This document shows positions 1 through 7,484 of a stretch of 18,763 nucleotides of DNA, one piece after another. Numbering within the stretch: the stretch's first letter is position 1; each line of letters begins with the position of its first letter. This stretch comes from Candidatus Eiseniibacteriota bacterium (GTDB taxonomy: Bacteria > Eisenbacteria > RBG-16-71-46). The position numbers were made by a program, and so were the translations under genes. The DNA lies in contig JADJLL010000040.1 in assembly GCA_016710095.1 (NCBI GenBank), positions 1-18,763 on the forward strand. The letters run 5' to 3'. The notes beneath the pieces are model-generated. The model ran no database searches. It saw nothing but the letters and a program-made list of their open reading frames with translations, and was not told where the DNA came from.

Positions 1-1516
1 TGTGCTGGGCCTCGCGAGCCAGCGAATCCGCGGTCTCCGAGAGATCCGCCGTGCGCGAGTCGTTCTCGCGGCTGGACGCGTCCATACCGGCGACCGAGTC
101 CGCCACGTCGGCGATGCCGCCCGACTGCTGATGAGACGACTGCGCCATGCTCTCGATCAACTCGGCGACCGATTTCACGGAGGCCACGATGTCGTCGAGC
201 GTGCGCGAAGGCCTCCACGAGAAAGCGGACCCGACTCCACCTTGCCGACCGAGTCTTCGATCAGGGACTTGATCTCGCGCGCTGCGGAGGCCGAACGCTG
301 GGCGAGGTTGCGGACTTCGGTCGCCACGACCGCGAATCCCCGGCCCTGTTCGCCAGCGCGAGCCGCTTCGACGGCGGCGTTGAGGGCGAGCAGGTTCGTC
401 TGGAAGGCGATTTCGTCGACAAATCGTGATGATCTCCGCAATCCTCCGCGAAGAGTGGTTGATCTCTCCCATCGCGGAAACAGCCGATCGCACGACCGCG
501 CCCCCCTTGTCGGCGACTTCACGCGCCTGTCCCGCGAGCCGCGCGGCGTCCTGCGCGTTCTCCGCGTTGCGATGCACCTGGGTCGTAAGAGCCTGGAGGC
601 TCGCTTGCGTGGTCGTAAGTTTTTCCACCCCGCTGGTGCTCGGCCGCACTCCGAATACCGGCGGCGGTCTCCCCCAGTCGCGCGGAGGCTCGCGACGAAG
701 ACTCGCTTGCCGAGGCCATACCACGCATGCTCTCGCGCAGCCCGACGATGAGCGCATCCACTCGCGCTCCCATCTCTCCGATCTCGTCCTCCGCGTCCAG
801 CCCTGCGCGGGCGGCGAGGTCGCCCTCCGATGCACGCCTCACTGCGTCCGACACGGCGTGGAGCCGAGTGAGCACGGACCGGCCCACTCGCGCGAGCAGC
901 GCGAGGGCCACAGCGAATGCCACGACTGCGAACGCGACGGCCACGAGGAGCGCGCGCTTGCGCGTCTCCTCGATACGTGCCTGGCTTTGCGCGCGGCGCT
1001 CGACGCCCGCGGCCACGCCGCGCTGGATCACATCCTTCAGCTCTCGCCAGCACGGCGTCTCCTTCTTCTTCAGGAGCTGCACGGCGTCCTCGGGCCGGCC
1101 CGCGATTGCGAGCGCCTGCACCTCCCGCTTCAGCTCGTCGTCCCGTCGCCAGAGCGTCGAGATGCTGTCGAGTCGCGCTCGCTCGAGCGCGTCGTCCACG
1201 GAGGCCTGCCGCGCTCGGCCGAACGCATCCGCGAAGCCGTTCATCGCCTTCTCGTAGTTCTCGGCGGCCTTCTTGTCGGCCCGGATCGAGCAGGATGTTG
1301 CGCGTCGTCTGTCCGGTCTGGAGCCCTTGCGCGTACATGTCGTTGAGCGCGAGCGTGAGCGCCAGCGGACCAGTTTCGTGAGCCTTGAAGGCTGCCGTCA
1401 CGCGTTGCAGCCCTTGAAGCGCGACTGCGGTTCCGATCGCGCCGAGCAGGACGGCGACGCCACCCGCGAGGACAGGCCGCGTCCGGATATCTCTTCACCA
1501 ACGATCTTGCGCTCAT
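1..1516 (-). pseudogene. Methyl-accepting chemotaxis protein, frame-disrupted and cut by the window edge
   Basis: This is a transmembrane chemoreceptor that would pass ligand signals to CheA/CheW. The ATG at 1516 has an AGGAG (1523-1527) six bases upstream. Followed across frames, the protein shows a first membrane segment (VLAGGVAVLLGAIGTAVA), a four-helix-bundle-type sensor with the typical string QTGQTTRNILLDP, a second membrane segment near residue 170 (LLVAVAFAVVAFAVALALLA), a HAMP-like region, and the conserved signalling tip FQTNLLALNAAVEAARAGE followed by GRGFAVVATEVRNLAQRSA. The coding frame changes near 1480-1492, 1278-1286, 638-650, 421-423 and 205-228. At 421-423, removing one A from an AAA run restores IITIVDEIAFQT. 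Conserved residues continue on both sides of every break, so either the gene is very recently dead or these are indel errors. It overlaps the diguanylate cyclase gene by four bases. The 3' end lies outside the window. Confidence 0.85.
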
Positions 1517-2559
1517 GTGTGGCTCCTCTTCGGCAGCCCATCGGGGCTCCCGTGACGGAACTCGGAGCTCGACCCGAAGAATACGGCTCCTTCGATGAAT
1601 GGGAAGGCGCCCGAGCGGGCCTCCCCGAGCAGATGACGGCAGACCGGATCGAGCGGAGCGGCTTCGCTCACAGCAGGGACGAGCTTCACTCCGCCACAAT
1701 CGCCGGCCGGCGCGCACTCGTAACACGCGACGCGATTGCGCCCGCGATGCTTCGCCACGTAGAGCGCCTGGTCCGCTTCACCGATCAGGTGTGCCAGCGC
1801 CTCTTCCGTCGCGCGGTGACCACCGTGCAACGTCGCCGCGCCGATGCTCGAGGTGACGTGCAGATCGCGCCGCCCCATCGAGACTCGCGTCGAGGCGACC
1901 GTGGTGCGCAGGCGCTCCGCGACGCGCTCGGCGCCGTCGGCGTCCGTGTCCGGCAGCAGCACGAGAAACTCCTCGCCACCCCAGCGCGCGACGAGGTCGA
2001 CTTCGCGCAGCTGGCCCTGGAGCGCGTGCGCGAGTTCGGCCAGCGCGGCGTCGCCCGCGGGATGCCCGTGCCGGTCGTTGATCGCCTTGAAGTGGTCGAG
2101 GTCGAGCATGAGCGCGGAGATCTTGCCGCCCGTACGGTTCGCACGCTGCAGTTCGCGCAGCGCGTCGCGCGTCATGCTGCGGCGGTTGCGCAGCCCCGTC
2201 AGCGGATCGGATTCGGAGAGCTGCAGGAGCCGTGAGGCCTGGTTCTCGAGCGTGATGAACAGCGAGTGAAGGCCCTTCACGCCCGCGAGCAGGAGCGCCG
2301 AAATGAGAAGCGCGGCGAAACCGTCCCACGCACTCGTGGCCGCGTGGTTCGTGACGCCCCGCGCCGCGTCGACCCACACCACCGAGAGCGGCATCAACCG
2401 GCGCGAAACCATCAGCAGCATCGCGCTGGAGAGGCACAGCCAGGGCAGGCGGAACCGGCCCGCGCGGCGCAGCCCGTTCCAGGCGACGACGGCAGCGGCG
2501 ACCTGCAGCACGACGGATGCGCTCAGGCAGACGACGGTGAAGGCGTACGGGGGGCTCAT
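1513..2559 (-). CDS. Membrane-anchored diguanylate cyclase (GGDEF domain)
   Basis: It is predicted to make cyclic di-GMP from two GTP at the inner membrane. The 348-residue protein has about three hydrophobic segments (about 4-27, 38-56 and 78-98), a short helix, then a GGDEF domain at about 115-280. The domain opens with SDPLTGLRNRR, has metal-binding DLDHFK at 153-158, the active-site loop GGEEF at 194-198, and an inhibitory I-site RxxD (REVD, 185-188) exactly five residues before it. Activity and product feedback are therefore expected. The last 70 or so residues are an extra tail with three cysteines (279-308) and no domain I recognise. The frame is open upstream to 2856, but the extension is not protein-like; ATG at 2559 directly precedes the first membrane segment and has AAGGA 13 bases upstream, a rather long spacing. 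The stop overlaps the chemoreceptor start (ATGA), so the two are probably one operon linking c-di-GMP to motility. Confidence 0.9.
   Translation of the reverse strand: MSPPYAFTVVCLSASVVLQVAAAVVAWNGLRRAGRFRLPWLCLSSAMLLMVSRRLMPLSVVWVDAARGVTNHAATSAWDGFAALLISALLLAGVKGLHSLFITLENQASRLLQLSESDPLTGLRNRRSMTRDALRELQRANRTGGKISALMLDLDHFKAINDRHGHPAGDAALAELAHALQGQLREVDLVARWGGEEFLVLLPDTDADGAERVAERLRTTVASTRVSMGRRDLHVTSSIGAATLHGGHRATEEALAHLIGEADQALYVAKHRGRNRVACYECAPAGDCGGVKLVPAVSEAAPLDPVCRHLLGEARSGAFPFIEGAVFFGSSSEFRHGSPDGLPKRSHT
1523..1527 (-). promoter_or_regulatory. Ribosome binding site of the chemoreceptor gene
   Basis: AGGAG read on the minus strand lies six bases before the ATG at 1516. It sits inside the last codons of the upstream diguanylate cyclase gene, which fits translational coupling. 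Confidence 0.6.
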
Positions 2560-2843
2560 GCGAGCTTCGAGGTCCTTGCATGGGTACGCCGAGGGGAGCA
2601 CGGGCGCGAGCACCGCGTGCCCCCGCAATATCGGCGGCCGAGCGCGTCGCATGAGCCGCCGGTCCCGCGTCGGCTTTCCGGCTCCCTCCGGGGGACGCGA
2701 GTGGGCCGCAAAATCGGAGCCACCCGGGGTCCCGATCGCGCGAAATGCACGAAATGATATTTCCGGCGTACGCCGGGTTGGTACACTCCCGGCCGTCCGG
2801 CCGCCCCCGATTTCCCCCCGACGTGCGGCCTCAGGGAGCCGCC
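2560..2843. promoter_or_regulatory. Divergent intergenic region with AT-rich island and palindrome
   Basis: This 284-bp stretch separates the leftward cyclase/chemoreceptor pair from the rightward propeller gene, so it should carry both promoters. An AT-rich patch at 2741-2763 stands out. It contains the direct repeat CGAAATG at 2741-2747 and 2750-2756, and an inverted repeat GAAAT-gat-ATTTC at 2751-2763. A perfect palindrome CCGGCGTACGCCGG follows at 2763-2776. TATCAT on the minus strand (2759-2754) resembles a -10 box for the cyclase, but I see no good -35 box. I see no gene here. Confidence 0.45.
2833..2838 (+). promoter_or_regulatory. Ribosome binding site of the propeller gene
   Basis: AGGGAG lies five bases before ATG 2844. 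This fixes the start at the signal peptide rather than at the in-frame ATG at 2745, which would add a non-protein-like 33-residue extension. Confidence 0.6.
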
Positions 2844-4046
2844 ATGCATCGTTCACCCCACGCCGCCCGCGCAGCCGCCCGGAGGATCCGGTCCGCCGCG
2901 CTCACGCTGCTGCTTTCGGCGCTCGCCCTGGCGTCGCCGCGCGCCGCGCACAGCGCCACACCGCTCGACAGCGTCTACACGACGGACGGAACGGTGTCCG
3001 CGGTCGCGACGACCGGCACGCGCACGTTCCTCGGTGGCAACTTCACGCGGGTCGGTCCCGTCACCGGGAACATCGCGACCTTCCTGCCTGCGATGCTCGA
3101 TCCCACCCCCGGCTACCGGATGGCCTCCCGCCCGATCTTCACCAACAACCTCGTCTACGTCTCGATCCCGGACGGCGCCGGTGGCTGGTACGTGGGCGGA
3201 CAGTTCACGCAGTGGCAGGGTCTGCCCCGGCAGGGGCTCGCGCACCTGCTCGCGGACGGCACGCTGTCCCCGTTCGCCCCCGCGCTATCGGGTGGCGGCA
3301 CGTTCTCCGGCGTGCGCGCGCTCGCGCTCGCCGGTGGCCGGTTGTACGTGGGCGGTGACTTCACGACGCTCGACGGCCAGCCCTGCGACCCGCTGCTCGC
3401 GTTCGAGAACGACTCCAGCGCGCCGCTCGCCTGGAACTCCGGCGTCACGGCTCCGGTCCACTCGCTGCTGGCCTCGGGCGACACGCTGTACGCCGGCGGC
3501 ACGTTCCGGACCGTGGCCGGGCTGGAGCGCCCCTCTCTCGCGGCGTTCGACGCCGTCAGCGGCGCGCTGCTGCCCGTTCAGTATCCCGGCCCACAGCCCG
3601 GCGGCAACGTCACGGCGCTCGGCACCGGCGACGGCACGCTGCGCATCGGCGGCTCGGTCACGAACGCCGGTGCGCCGACCGGCGCCGCCGCGTTCGTGGA
3701 CACGTCCACCGGCGCCGCGCTCGCGCCGCACTTCGACGTGCAGGGCACCGTGCTCGCGGTGGCGCCCGACGGCGCGGGCGGCTGGTACCTGGGCGGCGCG
3801 TTCAGCGCGGTGCACGGACATGCGCGCACCAACCTCGCGCGCGTCGGCCCCGACGGCATGCCGACCAGCTGGAATCCCGCCCCCGAACGACACCGTGCAT
3901 GCGCTCGCGCTCGCCGGCGACACGCTGTTCGCCGGAGGCTGCCTTCGCGCTCGCCGGCGCGTCGTCCGCGTACGCTTCGCGGCCTGGCGGGCGAGCACCG
4001 GCGCGAACTGCTTGAAGCAGCACGCCCGCGGTGGACGGGCGGGTGA
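2844..4046 (+). CDS. Secreted beta-propeller repeat protein, N-terminal fragment
   Basis: This is the first part of a roughly 1500-residue secreted protein that continues to 7351. It starts at ATG 2844 behind AGGGAG. A signal peptide follows: an arginine-rich start, hydrophobic core LTLLLSALALA, and probable cleavage near AHS. Next come about six repeats of 45-50 residues with the pattern LYxGGxFT-x-aromatic/G-x-R-LAxx, then an NP or W/F position, then V-x-A-L. They resemble the DUF5122/delta-60-like propeller repeats (family assignment from pattern only). The true frame is lost near 3888 at a CCCCC run. Coding signal then moves through the other two frames between 3890 and 4025 (NDTVHALALAGDTLFAGG, AFALAGASSAYASR, ASTGANCLKQHA), so the last 50 or so residues of this open frame are not real protein. 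Function is unknown; a surface or extracellular binding role is an inference. Confidence 0.75.
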   Translation: MHRSPHAARAAARRIRSAALTLLLSALALASPRAAHSATPLDSVYTTDGTVSAVATTGTRTFLGGNFTRVGPVTGNIATFLPAMLDPTPGYRMASRPIFTNNLVYVSIPDGAGGWYVGGQFTQWQGLPRQGLAHLLADGTLSPFAPALSGGGTFSGVRALALAGGRLYVGGDFTTLDGQPCDPLLAFENDSSAPLAWNSGVTAPVHSLLASGDTLYAGGTFRTVAGLERPSLAAFDAVSGALLPVQYPGPQPGGNVTALGTGDGTLRIGGSVTNAGAPTGAAAFVDTSTGAALAPHFDVQGTVLAVAPDGAGGWYLGGAFSAVHGHARTNLARVGPDGMPTSWNPAPERHRACARARRRHAVRRRLPSRSPARRPRTLRGLAGEHRRELLEAARPRWTGG

Positions 4047-4858
4047 AAACGCTCGTCGTCTCCGGAGGACAGCTCTACCTGGGAGGGCTCTTCTCGCTCG
4101 TCGGCGGATTGCCGTCCGAAGGGCTCGCCGCGATCGATCGCGCGACCTTCGCGCAGGCGTCACGGCAGCCTCCCGGCGCCATGCGGCTCGTGAACACGCT
4201 GCTCGCCGCGCACGGCCGCATCTACGCCGCCGGCGCGTTCACGTCGGTCACGTCGCCGGCGGGCAACATCGCGCTCACGGACACGCTCGGCACGCCGGCC
4301 GCCGGCCTTCCGCTCTGCGACGGCACGATCGAGGTGATCGAGAGCGACGGCGCCGGCGGATGGTTCGTCGGTGGCTACTTCTCACTCGTGGGCGGCGTCT
4401 CACGACGCTCGCTCGCTCGCGTCCTGCCCGATGGCAGCGTGGACGCGGCGTGGAACGCCGAGCTGCTCTCCGAAGCGAGCGTGCTGGCGCTGACTCGCGT
4501 GGGTGCACGCCTGTACGTGGGCGGTTACTCGCTGCGCACCGTGAGCGCCCAGAACGCGACGATGGTCGCGCTGGACGTGGCGACGGCCGCTCGTGTCCTG
4601 GCCGGTTCCGTCGTCTCGAACGCCGTCGTCACGTCGATCGGCGCGAACGCCGACTCGGTCTGGTTCGGCGGTCAGTTCTCCGCGGTCAATGGGCAGCCCC
4701 GCTCGTGTCTCGCCTCCGTGCTCGCTTCGAACGGCGCGCTCACCACATGGGCTCCGCTCGTCACTTTCGCCGGAAACCAGCCGTCGGTGCTGGCGGTCGA
4801 GTACGCGAACGGCGTCGTCCACGCCGGCGGCTCCTTCTCGGTGGTCGGCGGACCCTAA
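4031..4858 (+). CDS. Secreted beta-propeller repeat protein, middle fragment
   Basis: This is a continuation of the same protein, not an independent gene. GTG 4031 is only the first start-like codon after an in-frame TGA at 4013, and there is no convincing ribosome binding site. It encodes about six repeats, for example SGGQLYLGGLFSLVGGLP, DGAGGWFVGGYFSLVGG and NADSVWFGGQFSAVNGQP. It ends at TAA 4856-4858. The stop is in the same frame as the next fragment and falls at the variable residue just before the conserved arginine (VVGGP-stop-RTSFVALD). This is therefore a nonsense codon inside a repeat, not a frameshift or a natural end. Confidence 0.7.
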   Translation: MDGRVKTLVVSGGQLYLGGLFSLVGGLPSEGLAAIDRATFAQASRQPPGAMRLVNTLLAAHGRIYAAGAFTSVTSPAGNIALTDTLGTPAAGLPLCDGTIEVIESDGAGGWFVGGYFSLVGGVSRRSLARVLPDGSVDAAWNAELLSEASVLALTRVGARLYVGGYSLRTVSAQNATMVALDVATAARVLAGSVVSNAVVTSIGANADSVWFGGQFSAVNGQPRSCLASVLASNGALTTWAPLVTFAGNQPSVLAVEYANGVVHAGGSFSVVGGP

Positions 4859-4870
4859 AGAACGAGCTTC

Positions 4871-7351
4871 GTGGCGCTCGACGGCGTCACCGGCGTCCCG
4901 ACGGCGCTGACCGCGAACGCCACCAACGTCGGCCCCGGCATCGTCCGCGCGCTGCAGGTCAGCTCGACGCACGTCTACCTCGGAGGCTCGTTCGCCTCCG
5001 TGAACGGCTCCCCGCGGACGAACCTCGCGGGCGTCGCACGGACCAACGGGCAGGTGCTCGGCTGGAACGTCGCCCCCGACGCGAGCGTGTTCGCGCTCTC
5101 GTTGTGGGGAAGCAAGCTCTACCTCGGCGGCGGATTCTCGACCGTCGCGTCCACCGCGCGCGCGCGCACCGCCGCGATCCACGCGCTGACCGGCGTGCTC
5201 GACGCGTGGAATCCCGTCGTCCCGGACATCGTGCATGCGGTCGAACGCTCGGGCGAGACCGTCGCGTTCGGCGGGCGCTTCGTGTCGCTGGGCGCTTCGG
5301 CGCGCGGCGGCGTCTGCGCGTTCGATCCCGCCACGAACGCACTTCTCCCCTTCACTGCGAACGCGAACGGCGAAGTGCGCGCGCTCGCGGCGACGGACCA
5401 GCACCTCTACCTCGGCGGCCAGTTCACGAACGTCGGCGGGCTCGGCCGCGTGCGGTTCGCCGAGGTGACGACATCCGGCGCGACCACGACCTGGGCGATC
5501 ACGCCGCAGATGACCGTCCACACGATCGCGCTTCTCGGCTCGCGCCTCTACCTCGGCGGCGAGAAGGTGCAGGCGGGGTACGTCGGCGCATGGGACCGGA
5601 CCTCGCACACGCTCCAGTCGTGGAGCTGCAATCCGGTGGGCATCGTGCGATTGCTGCAGGCGGACGGCTCGCTGCTCGTGGCCGGCGCGTGCTCCGGCAT
5701 CGGCGGCGCCGCGCGCACGAACGCATTCGCGCTGCGCACGGACACGGGCGCGCTCACGCCGTGGGCCCCGCGCTTCGATCAGGGCCCGAACCACCTCCAG
5801 TTGCACTCGGGACGGTGGTACGCGGGCGGCACGTTCAGCGCGGTCAACGACACGCTGCGCTACGGCATGGCGGCGTTCGATGCCGGTTCGGGCGCGCTCC
5901 TGACGTGGACGCCCGCGTTCGACGCTTCCGTGCTCGCGTTCACGTTCGCGCACGACACGCTACTGGCGGGCGGCTCGTTCACGACGGTCGGCGGCGTGCG
6001 GCACCGAAACTTCGTGATGCTCGACGAAGCCACCGGCGCGCCGCTCTCGAGCGAGCATTCGGCGAACGCACCCGTCGAGACGATCTGCCTCTCCGGCGGA
6101 AGCGCGCTCGCGACGGGCCGGTTCTCGTCGTTCTCGATGGTGCCCCGCAACGCTCTCGCGGCGCTCGACGAGCACGGCCGGGCGCTGCCCTGGAGCGTGA
6201 ACCTCACGGGCTCGGTACTCTCGCTCGCGATGTCCGGCGCACACGTGTACGCGGCGGGCAACTTCTGGCTGTTCGATCCTCCCGCGCGGGACTTCGCCGC
6301 GGCCTTCGACACGGCCACGGCGGCCGTCGGGCCGTGGGCTCCGCAGCCGGACGGCACCGTGTACTCGCTGCGAGTGCTCGACGGCTCGGCGTGGTTCGGC
6401 GGCACGTTCACCGCCGTCGGAGGGGCCACGCGCCACAACATCGGGCAGACCGACCTCGCGACCGGCCTGGCGACGGGCTGGAACCCGAACGCGAACGGCC
6501 CCGTGTACGCGATCGCGAAGGACGGCGGCACCGTGTACGCGGGCGGGATCTTCACGACCGTCGGCGGCCAGCTGCGCAATCGAATCGCGGCGCTCGATGC
6601 CACCACCGGCCTCGCGACCGCATGGAACCCGAATGCGAGCAACACCGTGAACGCGATCGCGATCGCCGGGGACCGGGTCTACGCCGGCGGAGCGTTCACC
6701 ACCATCGGCGGCGCGTCGCGCCGCAGGCTCGCCGCGCTCTCCACCACGACCGGCCTCGCGACGGCGTGGAACCCGGATCCGAACGGCACCGTGAACGTAC
6801 TCGACCAGCGCAACGGGCTCCTGTTCGTGGGCGGGCTCTTCGGCTCGTTCGGCAACGGCGCCGTGCCTCGCGCCGGGCTCGCGGTGCTCGACACCGCGAC
6901 GGGCGTCCCGACTCCTTTCGTCGCGGACGCGAACGCGACCGTGTACGACCTCGCGCATGCGAACGGCGCGCTCTACGTGGCCGGGGCATTCACGACCCTC
7001 GGCGGCCAGACGCGTTCCGGCATCGCGGCGCTCGTGGACCCGAGCTGGAATCTCGAGCTGCTCGACGCGCCGCCCCCCACGCGCGCCGGCCTCGCGCTGT
7101 CGCCCGCGACGCCGCAGCCACTGCGCTCGCGCGGCGTGCTGCGCTTCTCGCTGCCCTCGGCGGGGCGGGCGAAGCTCGCGCTCCACGACCTCGCCGGCCG
7201 CGAGGTGGCCGTGCTGCTCGATGCGACTTCTCTCGCGGCGGGCACGCACGAGGTCGCGCTCGACGCCGGGCGGCTGCAGCCCGGGGTGTACTGGGCGCGA
7301 CTGCAGTGGAACGGCGAGACACGCGCGCAGAAGGTCGTCACGCTGCGCTGA
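4871..7351 (+). CDS. Secreted beta-propeller repeat protein, C-terminal fragment with FlgD-like sorting domain
   Basis: This is the largest intact piece, 826 residues from the nominal GTG 4871; in truth the frame continues from the middle fragment past TAA 4856. It carries about 16 repeats of about 48 residues (LYLGGQFTNVGGLGR, VYAGGIFTTVGGQLRNR, VYAGGAFTTIGGASRRR), each with a GG-x-F strand, a GG/NG turn, an R, AALD, then WNPN. The C-terminal 90 or so residues form a FlgD-like Ig/sorting domain: an NP-type opening (LSPATPQPLRSRGVLRFSLP), then LALHDLAGREVAVLLD, the AGTHEVALDA turn, and PGVYWARLQWNGETRAQKVV. Such domains end many secreted proteins in Eisenbacteria, Fibrobacterota and related phyla and probably mark export or surface attachment. 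Without a start signal of its own, this piece would be translated only by readthrough if TAA 4856 is real. Its binding partner is unknown. Confidence 0.8.
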   Translation: MALDGVTGVPTALTANATNVGPGIVRALQVSSTHVYLGGSFASVNGSPRTNLAGVARTNGQVLGWNVAPDASVFALSLWGSKLYLGGGFSTVASTARARTAAIHALTGVLDAWNPVVPDIVHAVERSGETVAFGGRFVSLGASARGGVCAFDPATNALLPFTANANGEVRALAATDQHLYLGGQFTNVGGLGRVRFAEVTTSGATTTWAITPQMTVHTIALLGSRLYLGGEKVQAGYVGAWDRTSHTLQSWSCNPVGIVRLLQADGSLLVAGACSGIGGAARTNAFALRTDTGALTPWAPRFDQGPNHLQLHSGRWYAGGTFSAVNDTLRYGMAAFDAGSGALLTWTPAFDASVLAFTFAHDTLLAGGSFTTVGGVRHRNFVMLDEATGAPLSSEHSANAPVETICLSGGSALATGRFSSFSMVPRNALAALDEHGRALPWSVNLTGSVLSLAMSGAHVYAAGNFWLFDPPARDFAAAFDTATAAVGPWAPQPDGTVYSLRVLDGSAWFGGTFTAVGGATRHNIGQTDLATGLATGWNPNANGPVYAIAKDGGTVYAGGIFTTVGGQLRNRIAALDATTGLATAWNPNASNTVNAIAIAGDRVYAGGAFTTIGGASRRRLAALSTTTGLATAWNPDPNGTVNVLDQRNGLLFVGGLFGSFGNGAVPRAGLAVLDTATGVPTPFVADANATVYDLAHANGALYVAGAFTTLGGQTRSGIAALVDPSWNLELLDAPPPTRAGLALSPATPQPLRSRGVLRFSLPSAGRAKLALHDLAGREVAVLLDATSLAAGTHEVALDAGRLQPGVYWARLQWNGETRAQKVVTLR
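6461..6892 (+). repeat. Tandem 144-bp repeats inside the propeller gene
   Basis: Three head-to-tail units begin at 6461, 6605 and 6749 with the near-identical string accggcct(g/c)gcgac. Each is exactly 144 bp, or 48 codons. The DNA similarity extends through the WNPN and VYAGG segments and is higher than between other repeats of this gene, which points to recent duplication of one propeller blade. Confidence 0.7.
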
Positions 7352-7372
7352 AGGCCTCACGCTCGAGAAGAC

Positions 7373-7406
7373 GAGGCCGCCGCGGGATCGCTCCCGCGGC
7401 GGCCTC
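7373..7406. terminator. Strong hairpin, probable bidirectional terminator
   Basis: A perfect 15-bp stem (GAGGCCGCCGCGGGA with its complement) closes a TCGC loop. It begins 22 bases after the propeller gene's stop codon. It is followed on the plus strand by CTGTTT, only a weak T-run. The position between two convergent genes supports a terminator role. Confidence 0.7.
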
Positions 7407-7423
7407 CTGTTTCATGGCGTCAC

Positions 7424-7473
7424 GCCGCCCTCCGGGCGGCCGTCGCTCGGCGTTGCGCCGCCCGGAGGGCGGC
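7424..7473. terminator. Nested inverted repeat between convergent genes
   Basis: Arms 7424-7440 and 7457-7473 are perfect 17-bp complements separated by 16 bases. Each arm is itself a small hairpin (GCCGCCC-tcc-GGGCGGC and GCCGCCC-gga-GGGCGGC), so the RNA can fold as one long or two short stems. It lies 12 bases beyond the porin stop codon and probably ends the leftward operon. No U-tract is present. Confidence 0.55.
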
Positions 7474-7484
7474 CGCTTCTCCTT

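Noticed and set aside
2758..2787. Possible sigma-70 promoter for the propeller gene (TACACT at 2782-2787)
   Set aside because: The -10 match is 4 of 6 and there is no -35 box at a proper distance.
2560..2856. Longer diguanylate cyclase start upstream of 2559
   Set aside because: The added 99 residues are low-complexity and arginine/proline-rich, and would place the operator-like repeats inside the gene.
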